Shown here in pieces: positions 1 through 8,825 of a stretch of DNA of 64,000 nucleotides. Origin of the DNA: Proteus cibi (GTDB lineage Bacteria > Pseudomonadota > Gammaproteobacteria > Enterobacterales > Enterobacteriaceae); the NCBI RefSeq assembly GCF_003144405.1, contig NZ_PENW01000010.1, positions 153,894 to 217,893 of the forward strand, written 5' to 3'. Each line of letters begins with the position of its first letter. The stretch's first letter is position 1. A program made the translations under genes and the position numbers. The notes under the pieces were generated by a model. It did not search any database. It saw only the letters and a program-made list of their open reading frames with translations, and had not been told where the DNA came from.

Positions 1-2871
1 ATAAAATTAAATTCTTAGTTATGCATCTTCCCCCTTAAATCATTGAATATTTATTTCCACATTATTAAAGTTTCAACTGTAACAATACAATTTAACTAAT
101 ATTTATTAAGTACTATTTAACACTTAAATTACAGAACTCTTAATAAGTGTTTTATTGCCTGTAAATTATTCACAGAGAAATAATATCCATATATAGGTAA
201 GTTTTTTTTATGAGTCATTGTATGCTTTATGAACAGCTTAAATTTTAAATTGCCATAATTCTAATATAAAAATAAAAGAATAGTTTTTATTTAATTAAAT
301 AAAAAACAACTTAACTTTAATTATTAAATCAAAATGGAATATAAAAATAATACAACATTTAACTTAAGTTAAATTAAAAAAAACACGTGTTTTTTTATAA
401 AATAAAGTCACGATTTATTAATATAAAAAATAAAACCATCCCCCTCTTATTTTTCAGTACAAATAGATATATATTAACAAAATAATACGCAATTAATTAA
501 AAATAGAATATCTAATGAAAAAGACAAAGGAAAAAAGGTAGGTTTATAAATCATACGCTTTATATCACACACCTTTTTTTTTATAAAAAAAGACATTTTT
601 TGAAATATAAATTTCAATTTCATAAAAAAAGATCCCAAGATCTTCAATACAAAGTAATTAATTCATAAAATAATAAGACAAAATATAAATTCTGTTTTTC
701 CCGTTATCCACATTATCTCAAGGCAATAAATAGTGACAATGGCAGATGTAGCACCCGAGGTTAACACTTGTATACATCGACTTTTTCAATGTAAAGCCAG
801 AAAAATAAATATGATCGAAATAACATCTTATTGATTATTCTATTAACATTTGTGCGAACTAAAAAATATCAAATGTTACCTTTTGCTCTTAAAGCAGCCT
901 TAACAGCAATTTGTTTTACTCTTACAAATGATGAGCATTGTTTCACTTTCTTTCCTATCATGCGGTTAGACTCTTTTTTTTAACCTAGCTAGCACAAGTC
1001 TCAAGACATTACAGAACCAAAAGTGCTGACTTCGTAACAACACCATTACTTAACAAAAGTTGATATTGACGGGCTTAAGAGCGTATACCGATTTCAATAT
1101 CAGTATATTTTTACTTAACGCACTAAAATATATCTCTAAATATTTTTCTACTCTAACCATTAACTTGGCTCATTTGATTACCCTTTTTATGAGTAATTCT
1201 GAGTTTTAAAAGATTTTTCCGCTCTATCAAAACCTAATAAAAATATTGATATATCTAAATAATCAAGACTTATATCTCATTTATTAGATTAATCTTAAAA
1301 ACCAATAACAGTGCTTAGTATTTTATACCCTAAAAGTATTCTAAATTTTTAGAAAAGGCAGGTTTTGAAAAATAGTGTAACCGTATTTTTCAAAAGTAAT
1401 AATTGAGATTATTCATGGCGTGAATGCAAATACTTTGTGTATTGCTATCAATTCTATTGAATTGAGTTACATCGTTTTTAGTAAGTAAACATGAAATGAT
1501 TGTTCGCCCTTTTATACCCGTCACTTTTTAAATGAGCGTTCCTTTTATACTTGGCTTTATCTTTTTTGGTATATCGAAAAAGGTCAATGCCACAATTATC
1601 CTTTATATATATTTTCACAGCAAATACTAATGGCAAATCCATTTCGTGCTAAGATAATTCTCCTTCTGTAATAAGTAAGATTTACATCCTTGACAAAGTT
1701 ATAAATAATATAGTTTTGAAATTATTATTTTACTGAATGGAACGGGTGGTGTGTTTTTTCTACTCTTATTATAAGATTACTTGTTGGTATCATTTTTCCT
1801 ACATGGTCTTTACAAAAAATCCTACAATTTTTCAAAAGATTTTCATTCATCAATGATTAGTGATTACAAACAACGTACCACAGCAATTCATCAGCTTTAC
1901 TGTAGCAGTCTAAACTCACCATTTTCCTGAATTCTTCCCCATTTTTTGCAAGTTTAATTTGATTAAATTAAAAACATTACTCAAAAAATCACACTTAAAT
2001 TAAATTCGATAAAAAATATTGGTAAAACTTTCACCAAATACATTGAAATAATTTGAGAGTATAATTCAGATATTAAAAAAAAATCCAATGTAATCAATGG
2101 AAAACATCGATTTTCAACCAAAATTCTATACTGCACTAAGCACCTTAATAACGATTTTTTGTCCTACAATACGCCTAAGTGCCTCATTTAATATGTAAAC
2201 CATGAGTGGCAATCGCTTACTTTTTTTAGCTGGTTCTAATTATTAAAAACAAAATAAACAGAGATAAATCAAATCAGTCTAAAACGAGCGATTAATAAAG
2301 ATGAGAAACCACATCAATTATACTCAAACGCTATCCAACATTTTTCATTCACAACTCATTATATACGGGTTAACCACAATACAAATAATTGCACATTAAT
2401 CAATTTAGGTAAAAATGTTTGCTTTTATTAAAACGAAAATGAATATATTCCAGCCTATTACGTATTTTAATTATTTTTTTGAATGCATTTTCTATTTTTA
2501 TTCCATAAAGTAATAGTTACAGAAATAATAATTACATAAACAAAATACTTTATTTCTATATGTCAGTAATAATACGTAAGATATGACCAAGATCTCATTA
2601 CTTACATCATAGAAGTTAGTTTTAGAATTATATTTGTGTTCTAAATAATTTGAGGTTTGAATGGTAAAAATGTGAGATTTACTAAGAACATATCGAAGTA
2701 TGTGATCAATGCTAATAAACAGAACCGACCACATAACCGTTTGAAATATGACAGTTCTATTACTTACAAATTACAAAGTTATATTCTTTATAACTTTTAT
2801 CAATATTCATATTCCTTTTTGAAATAATTTTGTAATTTGATATCGACCTAGTCTCTGGATGACAAAAGAAA
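1..2871. other. AT-rich 2.9-kb stretch without a convincing gene
   Basis: This stretch is markedly richer in A and T than the rest of the window. It has stop codons in every frame and only very short open frames. The longest reverse-strand frames (2498-2734 and 1478-1642) have no ribosome binding site at a useful distance and compositions like random AT-rich DNA. Two sequences match the DnaA box TTATNCACA, at 166-174 and 703-711. I recognise no insertion sequence ends, tRNA or coding remnant. It could be a long regulatory region for a gene left of the window, decayed foreign DNA, or a nucleoid-protein-bound region; the sequence does not decide between these. Confidence 0.6.
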
Positions 2872-2893
2872 GCTCCCTAGAATGATAGGGAGC
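2872..2893 (-). terminator. Rho-independent terminator after the mgtC-like gene
   Basis: Eight-base-pair stem GCTCCCTA/TAGGGAGC, followed on the minus strand by a T-rich tract (TTTCTTTTG). It lies about 35 bases after the stop codon of the MgtC-family gene. Confidence 0.8.
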
Positions 2894-2927
2894 CTCAATA
2901 AGAAAGCGATGATCTTTACAAGACCTG

Positions 2928-3626
2928 TTAAGCGGGATGCTCTGCCGCTATTTTCCAATTAATAGCACTGACACTCTTTTCCAAACTGACTCTGCAAACA
3001 ATCGCTTCTATCTCTTTTTGCTCGACAGGTGTTGCAAGCAATTCTGCACAAACTTCCAACTGACTAGGCATCAATGTATCAGCACTGCTTAAAGACTGTA
3101 ATCGAACATGTAATCCATTTATGGCTTGTAAAATGAGTGTTCTAACTAAAACTTCATCTTCTTCATGACAAATAATTCGTATCGAGTAGCGTTGCTCAAT
3201 ATCTATTGCTTGGTGTTGTGGCTGAGCGTTTATCCGCTGAGCGGCTTCTCGTAGTAAAATATTCGCACAAAGAATAAGAAGTGTTGCTATAGTCGCTAAT
3301 TGATATAAACCTAAGCCACATAACACGCCAATTCCTGCTGAACACCAAAGCGTTGCGGCTGTATTAAGTCCACGTATATTCATTCCTTCGCGCATGATCA
3401 CTCCAGCACCAAGAAACCCAATCCCCGAAACAACTTGAGCTGCGATCCTGCCAGGACTATCTGGCGAGGTTTCTATTGAACTTAAAATAAAAACAGCCGC
3501 ACCCGTTGCAACTAAAGCATTTGTTCTTAAACCCGCCATTCTTTGTCGCCATTGGCGTTCAGCACCAATCAAAGCACCAAGGCACATTGCTATCACGAGA
3601 TTTAAAATATAAGGCGTCATCGTCAT
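2928..3626 (-). CDS. mgtC: MgtC/SapB-family inner membrane protein
   Basis: A 232-residue protein of the MgtC/SapB family. The N-terminal half is hydrophobic, with the family pattern 'GALIGAERQWRQRMAGLRTNALVATGA' region and a second glycine-rich segment (GIGFLGAGVIMREG). The last 90 or so residues form a soluble domain that resembles the ACT-like C-terminal domain of MgtC. In Salmonella and Mycobacterium, MgtC supports growth in low magnesium and inside macrophages and modulates the F-type ATP synthase; that role is known for the family and only inferred here. The start is supported by GAGGAA eight bases upstream. No mgtB magnesium ATPase gene follows. The 5' leader contains a proline-codon mini-ORF, described separately. 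SapB-like paralogues of unknown function exist, so the symbol is a family-level call. Confidence 0.8.
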   Translation of the reverse strand: MTMTPYILNLVIAMCLGALIGAERQWRQRMAGLRTNALVATGAAVFILSSIETSPDSPGRIAAQVVSGIGFLGAGVIMREGMNIRGLNTAATLWCSAGIGVLCGLGLYQLATIATLLILCANILLREAAQRINAQPQHQAIDIEQRYSIRIICHEEDEVLVRTLILQAINGLHVRLQSLSSADTLMPSQLEVCAELLATPVEQKEIEAIVCRVSLEKSVSAINWKIAAEHPA

Positions 3627-3671
3627 GTTTATTTCCTCGACATGATGATTAAAATCGATATGAAAATTTTG

Positions 3672-3687
3672 CTCTGATAATTCAGAG
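3672..3687 (-). promoter_or_regulatory. Leader hairpin between proline mini-ORF and mgtC-like gene
   Basis: CTCTGA and TCAGAG are separated by four bases and lie just downstream of the mini-ORF stop and about 45 bases before the mgtC-like start. The position suits an attenuation or translation-control hairpin that responds to ribosome progress on the leader peptide. It has no long U tract immediately after it, so it is not a standard terminator. Confidence 0.4.
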
Positions 3688-3695
3688 TGTTGAAA

Positions 3696-3746
3696 TTAAT
3701 TCATCGCCTTAGGTGGAGGAAATAAAGAGAAAAAAATGTAGCACAT
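3696..3746 (-). CDS. 16-aa leader peptide with three consecutive proline codons, upstream of mgtC-like gene
   Basis: The reading frame encodes MCYIFFSLFPPPKAMN and stops 70 bases before the mgtC-like start. A good Shine-Dalgarno (AAGAAGG) lies eight to nine bases before its ATG. The proline codons are CCT CCA CCT. In Salmonella, mgtA and mgtCBR are controlled by short leader peptides rich in proline codons (mgtL, mgtP), where slow proline translation or charging lets transcription continue into the structural gene. The match here is to that design and not to a peptide sequence I recognise. A hairpin follows the mini-ORF. Translation and regulation are inferred. Confidence 0.55.
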   Translation of the reverse strand: MCYIFFSLFPPPKAMN

Positions 3747-4030
3747 GAAGTTACCCTTCTTGTTTTAGTTGCATAAGGGAAATCATTTGGGTATGTGCAT
3801 AATAAGAATATATAAGAAAGGAATATTGCAATGCACTGCCCACCAAAATGGTAAGCAGTTTTAGTGAAGAAAACAGCTTACCTATTATTTTGAATAAAAT
3901 TATTCTCGGTTAATGGGTTTATCATTAACCTACAACTTTGTGTATCCAAGGTGCTTTCTCCTAACTAAAATTTAGGCAAAAGTATAAGAAACGGATTTTA
4001 AAATGTAAATGAACCGAACCTAAACGTCGG

Positions 4031-4225
4031 TCACTTTTGCTGTATTGGTCTAACAAATGTACCTTCACCGCCCTCTTTTTCATTAAAGAACCAAATTCCT
4101 TTTGGGTATTCAGGGAGTGATATTAAATACATTATACCCTCATTAAATTCTTCAATAAGCAGGATCGTTCCTTCACGATCGTCAACACCATCTGTTTTCA
4201 CAACAACCTTATCATTAACCTGCAT
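4031..4225 (-). CDS. Small conserved-looking protein, function unknown
   Basis: A 64-residue acidic soluble protein with a strong Shine-Dalgarno (AGGAGA, five bases before ATG). The sequence is rich in beta-branched residues ([30 protein letters not shown]) and ends in VRPIQQK. The pattern suggests a small all-beta, SH3/KOW-like barrel, which is inference. It lies downstream of the cold-shock gene on the same strand, but a terminator-like hairpin separates the two. I do not recognise the family. Confidence 0.65.
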   Translation of the reverse strand: MQVNDKVVVKTDGVDDREGTILLIEEFNEGIMYLISLPEYPKGIWFFNEKEGGEGTFVRPIQQK

Positions 4226-4281
4226 ATTTTCTCCTGATAAATATTATCATTCTCTTTTTCTTTATTTTACCCATAAAGAAA

Positions 4282-4309
4282 AAGCCTGCCACCATAAGGT
4301 GACAGGCTT
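4282..4309 (-). terminator. Terminator after the cold-shock gene
   Basis: Hairpin AAGCCTGcCAC/GTGaCAGGCTT, followed on the minus strand by TTTTTCTTTATG. It lies directly after the cold-shock protein stop codon. Confidence 0.8.
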
Positions 4310-4335
4310 GAAGAAAATTTTTAAAAGGCTTTAAA

Positions 4336-4548
4336 TTACAGTGCTGTTACGTTAGCAGCTGCTGGACCTTTTGCACCGTTTTCAATTGTGAATTCTACGT
4401 TCTGACCTTCAGCCAGAGTTTTGAAACCGTTACCTTGAATGGCAGAAAAGTGAACGAATACGTCTTTGCTTCCGTCTGCTGGAGTAATAAAACCAAAGCC
4501 TTTAGACTCGTTGAACCACTTAACTTGACCTTTCATTTTGTCAGACAT
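4336..4548 (-). CDS. cspC: CspA-family cold-shock protein (CspC/CspE type)
   Basis: A 70-residue OB-fold nucleic-acid chaperone. RNP1 (KGFGFI) and RNP2 (VFVHF) are intact. The first 50 residues match E. coli CspC almost throughout ([20 protein letters not shown], then [18 protein letters not shown]), whereas the tail ([14 protein letters not shown]) is closer to CspE. CspC and CspE melt RNA secondary structure, stabilise stress mRNAs and antiterminate transcription. The gene is monocistronic with its own terminator and has more than 400 upstream bases without a gene, consistent with a structured csp 5' leader. The choice between cspC and cspE is uncertain. Confidence 0.85.
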   Translation of the reverse strand: MSDKMKGQVKWFNESKGFGFITPADGSKDVFVHFSAIQGNGFKTLAEGQNVEFTIENGAKGPAAANVTAL

Positions 4549-5003
4549 GTGACTTTCCTATATATCAATAAAACGTTGCCTTCTCGGCATCTACTGGCCT
4601 GAACTACCTATAACTTATGGGCACACATGAAGAAAACGGTCAAAAAGCGATGCTGTTTAAAACTCATTAACTTAGAATGTCAATCATAAATCAGGTCTGT
4701 ATTGAGGCCTTACTCATTAACGCATGAGACAAGTTTAATAGCAATAGTTTTATGCGTCTAAAGATTAAAAAAATGCGAATTGCACATTAAAAATACAATT
4801 CTTCCTCTATTTTTATCACTGTGCATAAAATTTATTTGATATTTTATCTCTATTATTAACAACAACTAAGAATATTCTTAATGGACTAACAATAACAGTT
4901 AATAGATGAATTTAAAAAAACTGTTCTACCCGCTTATCTTGTCCCCATGATAATCTAGTAACAAGAAACAAGTTTGCAACATTCATCTCTTAAGGTGTTT
5001 ACA
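4549..5003. other. Divergent intergenic region, cold-shock gene and ylaC
   Basis: 455 bases that hold the promoters of two divergent genes. Family members of csp have long structured 5' leaders, so much of the left half is probably transcribed leader. I see no coding frame, and I could not place a convincing promoter pair by eye. Confidence 0.4.
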
Positions 5004-5510
5004 ATGAATGTATTAAAAGAAATCTTAGAGCGTGATTTAGACCGTATCAATAAAGCAGAAAAAAGAGACGGAAAACCGCATTTTAATAGTCAGTTTTTAA
5101 AAAACCATATCTGGTTATGTATTAGCATGGTTCTCTCTTATATATTACTCGCTGCGTTATTAATTTATTCGCCTTACTTCGGTGTTATCTCGCTAGTTCT
5201 CTTTACGGTGATGTTCTTAGTGATGGCGGGTATCTTGTTATTTGATATAAAACCTATCTATAAATTTGAAGATATTGGTGTTCTCGATTTACGTGTCTGC
5301 TATAACGGTGAATGGTATACCTTTGAAAAACTCTCTGATGACGCCATAAATGAGATCTACCAGCACCCTGCGATATCTCAACAAATAAAAGAAGATATTC
5401 GCGAGATTATTAGTAAAAAACAAGAAATTCATTTTTACGATGTGTACTTGATGGCATTTGATCCCGTTCAACAATCAATTTCAGCATCACTATTATCCTC
5501 TCAAGCCTAA
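5004..5510 (+). CDS. ylaC: YlaC-family inner membrane protein
   Basis: A 168-residue protein from the internal ATG, chosen because TAAGGTG lies about ten bases before it; the frame is open 30 bases further upstream but without a ribosome site. The N-terminal soluble helix contains [12 protein letters not shown], then come two adjacent transmembrane segments (about residues 34-80), then a cytoplasmic domain with [20 protein letters not shown]. These blocks match E. coli YlaC ([30 protein letters not shown]), a membrane protein of unknown function. It is followed by its own terminator. Confidence 0.85.
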   Translation: [168 protein letters not shown]

Positions 5511-5513
5511 TTG

Positions 5514-5546
5514 ATTCTCCGTGTTACATACAAAAACACGGAGAAT
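5514..5546 (+). terminator. Terminator after ylaC
   Basis: Twelve-base-pair stem ATTCTCCGTGTT/AACACGGAGAAT with a nine-base loop, immediately after the ylaC stop. The following tract (AACTTCTATTATTT) is only moderately T-rich. Confidence 0.7.
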
Positions 5547-5611
5547 AACTTCTATTATTTAGCCACTTTGTCGATAAACCAATCAAATAGATATTTAATC
5601 CACTTTTAACG

Positions 5612-5640
5612 TTGACACTCTGATATATCATCGTTATTAT
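5612..5640 (+). promoter_or_regulatory. Sigma-70 promoter of tRNA-Asn copy 1
   Basis: TTGACA and TATTAT with exactly 17 bases between, followed by a GC-rich discriminator (GCGCC). This is near-consensus, and the discriminator is typical of stringently controlled stable-RNA promoters. Confidence 0.85.
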
Positions 5641-5666
5641 GCGCCTCGTTCTCAAGAGAACTCGCT

Positions 5667-5742
5667 TCCTCCATAGTTCAGTCGGTAGAACGGCGGACTG
5701 TTAATCCGTATGTCACTGGTTCAAGTCCAGTTGGAGGAGCCA
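5667..5742 (+). tRNA. tRNA-Asn(GUU), copy 1
   Basis: 76 bases with encoded CCA. The acceptor arms are TCCTCCA/TGGAGGA, the anticodon stem-loop is GGACTGTTAATCC with anticodon GTT, and the T arm is CTGGTTCAAGTCCAG. It has its own promoter and terminator. Confidence 0.97.
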
Positions 5743-5749
5743 AATTTAG

Positions 5750-5781
5750 AAAAGCCCGCGCTATTACAGTGCGGGCTTTTT
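5750..5781 (+). terminator. Terminator of tRNA-Asn copy 1
   Basis: AAAGCCCGC/GCGGGCTTT stem followed by T5, seven bases after the tRNA CCA end. Confidence 0.9.
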
Positions 5782-5880
5782 GTTTTCTGCACTTTCATCA
5801 TCTAAATCAGCGACCTAAATCTAATCTGTATTAATATCTTGATTAATAGATAGCTAATTAATGTCTAGCAAGATAAATCC

Positions 5881-6474
5881 CTAATCTGCTATCCCAATAA
5901 TTTCTTGTTTTAGATGTTTTTTATACGCTTCAACATCCTGTTCAATTTGCGGTTGTTTCACAACATCGAACATTCCGAAGGTTTTTAATCCTTCCATACC
6001 CAAAAATTGGTTCGCTTTATGGAATGGGAAATAGACAGCATCAATACCTTTTCCTTCAAAAAACTGTTCTTGCTCATCAAAAGATCTAAGGGGCGCATTC
6101 CAAGTTACAGAGAGAAGATACTTTTTTCCTTGTAATAATCCACCTGAGCCATATTTTTTCGATGGATCTTTTCGTGTACGACCATCATCAACATACATTT
6201 TGCCGTATCCAGCACTAAATACATCATCAATATATTTTTTTAAGATCCAAGGACCTTCCATCCACCATGCTGGCATTTGATAAATAATGACATCAGCCCA
6301 TAAGTATTTTTCAACTTCTTCGTCATTATCATATCCATCATCAATGCGTGTTGATTGCACATTGATCTGATGTGAAGACAACAATTCTGTGGCAATTTGC
6401 GTTAAATGGTCGTTGAGTTTCCCTTCAGAACCATCAAACTCTTTGGCAGCATTAATAATAAAAACATTGGTCAC
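5881..6474 (-). CDS. mdaB: MdaB-family NADPH:quinone reductase
   Basis: A flavodoxin-fold FAD enzyme that reduces quinones by two electrons and protects against quinone and oxidative stress. From the GTG at 6474, which has AGGAG seven bases upstream, the protein is 197 residues; E. coli MdaB is 193. Conserved blocks include VFIINAAK at the N terminus, LWADVIIYQMPAWWMEGPW, KKYIDDVF, DGRTRKDPSKKYGSGGL, TWNAP and FHKANQFLGME. The frame is open nine codons upstream but that start has no ribosome site. The gene lies downstream of, and in the same direction as, an AraC-type regulator, 90 bases away, which suggests regulation by or co-transcription with it. The pair sits between two tRNA-Asn modules. 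Confidence 0.92.
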   Translation of the reverse strand: MTNVFIINAAKEFDGSEGKLNDHLTQIATELLSSHQINVQSTRIDDGYDNDEEVEKYLWADVIIYQMPAWWMEGPWILKKYIDDVFSAGYGKMYVDDGRTRKDPSKKYGSGGLLQGKKYLLSVTWNAPLRSFDEQEQFFEGKGIDAVYFPFHKANQFLGMEGLKTFGMFDVVKQPQIEQDVEAYKKHLKQEIIGIAD

Positions 6475-6564
6475 TTCAAAACTCCTTTGCATACACACCA
6501 TTAATAAACTGACTGTAACGCAATTATCTATTACTGCCTTAACTCATTTCTCCATTATTCTTGC

Positions 6565-7506
6565 CTAATAATCCAAAGATATCCTTTCTGAACCCGATAC
6601 GTTTAGCCGTTGAATATCTTTTAAGGGTGATAACCCAAATAATCGTTGATATTCACGACTAAACTGTGATGGACTTTCATACCCCACAATAAATGCCGCT
6701 TCAGAAACATCACTCATTTCAATCAACATGATCCTTCTCGCCTCATTCAGCCGTAACCATTTTTGATATTGCAATGGTGTCATGCCAATTCGTTTTTTAA
6801 AGTGAAAATGAAATGAAGAAGTGCTCATACCCACTAATGTGGTGAGATCTTCAATCCGAATGGTTTTGCGATAATGTTGTTTAATCCAATCAAGTGCATG
6901 ACTAATTTGCCGACACTGAGGATGTTGCGATGCTAATAGTTGCTGACGTGCACCATCATTTGATCGTAATAAGTAATAAAGGATCTCTTTTTGGATCAAA
7001 GGGGCTATAAAAGGGGCATCCTCTGGTGTATCTATTAGTTTTATAAGCCTTGTTACTGCTTGTAAGATTGGTGCGGTTGCTGGAACAATTTGTTGAGCTC
7101 GGATCTGGCTATTTTCTTGTAGTAATTCAAACTTATTTTCAGCTAGCAGTTCAGGTAATAGCGTGAGATCTAATTTTAGCAATATTGCTAAAAAAGGCGT
7201 TTCTTTTGAAGCTTCACACACTTTAGCAAAGGTGGGGATTTCTGATGATGTTAGAAGCATATTCATAGGACGATAACAATTTGTCTCTAGCCCTATTGTT
7301 ATCTGCTTTGCACCTTGTGCAGCAATAGCCAAACTTGGTTCATACATCCAACCTTCTGACTCTGTCATAGAAGTATACCGACATAATGCTAAACCAGAAA
7401 CGGCAGTATCCCATCCCCCTTCTTTATCTTTTGTATGTAGAAGAAGTGTTTTTTTAAATTGTTCAAACTCTAATACCATCGGTACTGATAAATTCGTAGT
7501 ATCCAT
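6565..7506 (-). CDS. AraC-family transcriptional regulator (YqhC-like)
   Basis: A 313-residue regulator. The N-terminal 190 residues form the cupin-type AraC_N ligand domain found in YqhC-like regulators (GWMYEPSLAIAAQGAKQITIG). The C-terminal 100 residues carry the two helix-turn-helix motifs of the AraC DNA-binding domain (IRIEDLTTLVGMSTSSFHFHFKK and SEAAFIVGYESPSQFSREYQRLFG). E. coli YqhC responds to aldehydes and activates an adjacent oxidoreductase gene. The arrangement here, with mdaB directly downstream, is analogous. The ligand is unknown. Confidence 0.85.
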   Translation of the reverse strand: MDTTNLSVPMVLEFEQFKKTLLLHTKDKEGGWDTAVSGLALCRYTSMTESEGWMYEPSLAIAAQGAKQITIGLETNCYRPMNMLLTSSEIPTFAKVCEASKETPFLAILLKLDLTLLPELLAENKFELLQENSQIRAQQIVPATAPILQAVTRLIKLIDTPEDAPFIAPLIQKEILYYLLRSNDGARQQLLASQHPQCRQISHALDWIKQHYRKTIRIEDLTTLVGMSTSSFHFHFKKRIGMTPLQYQKWLRLNEARRIMLIEMSDVSEAAFIVGYESPSQFSREYQRLFGLSPLKDIQRLNVSGSERISLDY

Positions 7507-7745
7507 CGTCTCTGGATCTTTAACTCGTCTTTGAATTCGTCAGATTGTATTACTAAACAGTATGAAAAACCCTCTTTTAAAAAATACCTTATCGTTTTTC
7601 TCAAAATAAGACATATTTCATCCAGTAGAAATATAATTTCGCATATTATTTCTACTGATAACCATTTATTTTTTATACATTTTTGTCAAAAAAGAAACAA
7701 TCTGATGCACTCTTGAGCAAACAGTTATTTTTTTCATTTTTTTAC

Positions 7746-7774
7746 TTTACAAGGTGAGCGAGGATAGCTATTAT
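7746..7774 (+). promoter_or_regulatory. Promoter of tRNA-Asn copy 2
   Basis: TTTACA, 17-base spacer, TATTAT, then the same discriminator and GTTCTCACGAGAAC inverted repeat as in the other modules. Confidence 0.8.
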
Positions 7775-7800
7775 TCGCCTCGTTCTCACGAGAACTCGCT

Positions 7801-7876
7801 TCCTCCATAGTTCAGTCGGTAGAACGGCGGACTGTTAATCCGTATGTCACTGGTTCAAGTCCAGTTGGAGGAGCCA
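7801..7876 (+). tRNA. tRNA-Asn(GUU), copy 2
   Basis: Identical over all 76 bases to copy 1, anticodon GTT, CCA encoded. Confidence 0.97.
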
Positions 7877-7883
7877 AATTTAG

Positions 7884-7915
7884 AAAAGCCCGCGCTATCA
7901 CAGTGCGGGCTTTTT
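7884..7915 (+). terminator. Terminator of tRNA-Asn copy 2
   Basis: Same hairpin as copy 1 (AAAGCCCGC/GCGGGCTTT, then T5), with one base changed in the loop. Confidence 0.9.
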
Positions 7916-8177
7916 GCTTTCTATTTATCCGTAATTTTTATTCCTCTATTTTCTTATTTATTTCTTTTATATCTTTTGCATATCCATCTTATCTGTATCT
8001 GCTATTTCAATGCCGTGTTAGTGCAAAATCATCAATAAAAGAGTGTGTTTTTATAAGATTATTTCAATCAACACTATTCCACTGACTGTTTTTTAAACTC
8101 AAAACCACCTTATTTGATTTAAAAACCATAAACTAGTTATTTTTTAACCACTTAAACTATTATTTCACTTTTTTTAC

Positions 8178-8206
8178 TTTACAAAGTTCATCACCCTCGC
8201 TATTAT
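8178..8206 (+). promoter_or_regulatory. Promoter of tRNA-Asn copy 3
   Basis: TTTACA, 17-base spacer, TATTAT. The spacer sequence differs from copy 2, so the -35 and -10 boxes are conserved beyond simple duplication. Confidence 0.8.
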
Positions 8207-8232
8207 TCGTCTCGTTCTCACGAGAACTCGCT

Positions 8233-8308
8233 TCCTCCATAGTTCAGTCGGTAGAACGGCGGACTGTTAATCCGTATGTCACTGGTTCAAGTCCAGTTGG
8301 AGGAGCCA
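8233..8308 (+). tRNA. tRNA-Asn(GUU), copy 3
   Basis: Identical to copies 1 and 2, anticodon GTT, CCA encoded. Confidence 0.97.
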
Positions 8309-8315
8309 AATTTAG

Positions 8316-8346
8316 AAAAGCCCGCGCTATCACAGTGCGGGCTTTT
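8316..8346 (+). terminator. Terminator of tRNA-Asn copy 3
   Basis: Same hairpin and T tract as copies 1 and 2. Confidence 0.9.
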
Positions 8347-8584
8347 TGCTTTACATCTTTTCAAATATCAATACCTTTCTTATTTTTCTATCTATTTTAT
8401 TTTTCAGATCTCAGCGTTGCCCGTGAAATACGTTATCTCTTTATTTATTATCTTTATCTTCAGTTTTCAGGGTGAAAAAATAATCATTTTAAAATATTCA
8501 CTGCCTCCTTTTTAGATTATCTGTTTTAGAAACACACAATGTGTTGTTTATCTATGCACTTAAACAAATATCGTCGATTGTCCT

Positions 8585-8613
8585 TTGACATATCAAATCA
8601 CCCACTATATGAT
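8585..8613 (+). promoter_or_regulatory. Promoter of tRNA-Asn copy 4
   Basis: TTGACA, 17-base spacer, TATGAT. It is unrelated in flanking sequence to the other three modules. Confidence 0.8.
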
Positions 8614-8632
8614 ACACGCCACTTAATGATGT

Positions 8633-8708
8633 TCCTCCATAGTTCAGTCGGTAGAACGGCGGACTGTTAATCCGTATGTCACTGGTTCGAGTCCAGTTGG
8701 AGGAGCCA
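8633..8708 (+). tRNA. tRNA-Asn(GUU), copy 4
   Basis: One base differs from the other copies: TTCGAGTCC instead of TTCAAGTCC in the T loop. Anticodon GTT, CCA encoded. No clear hairpin terminator follows, only a short T-rich run. Confidence 0.97.
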
Positions 8709-8825
8709 TTTCTTTTTGTGTCACCCTCGTAACCTTTTGATTTTATTCTCTGTTTCACCTTACATCATTCCAAAAATATAATAAAAAAATGCGATTAAAT
8801 GGTAGCTATTTAATCGTTTTCGTAT

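Larger units (their letters stand above)
5635..5781 (+). repeat. tRNA-Asn expression module, copy 1 of 3 near-identical copies
   Basis: The -10 box, a GTTCTCA-GAGAAC inverted repeat, the tRNA gene and the terminator form a module of about 147 bases. It recurs almost unchanged at 7769-7915 and 8201-8347. The fourth tRNA-Asn (8633-8708) shares only the tRNA itself. Copies 1 and 2 flank the araC-type regulator and mdaB. Confidence 0.85.

Noticed and set aside
1478..1642. 54-codon reverse-strand frame (starts MDLPLVFAVK)
   Set aside because: It has a fairly protein-like composition, but the nearest GGAG is about 20 bases upstream, a stop codon lies just before the ATG, and no homologue is recognised.
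2498..2734. 78-codon reverse-strand frame in the AT-rich region
   Set aside because: No usable ribosome site and a low-complexity Tyr/Asn/Phe composition expected from random AT-rich sequence.
3627..4030. M-box magnesium riboswitch upstream of the mgtC-like gene
   Set aside because: A TTAGGTGGAGG stretch resembles part of the M-box consensus, but it is on the opposite strand to the gene and is the complement of the proline codons of the mini-ORF.
7844..8515. Two frames both beginning MSLVQVQLEEPNLEKPALSQ
   Set aside because: They are translations of the duplicated tRNA-Asn genes and their terminators, not proteins.
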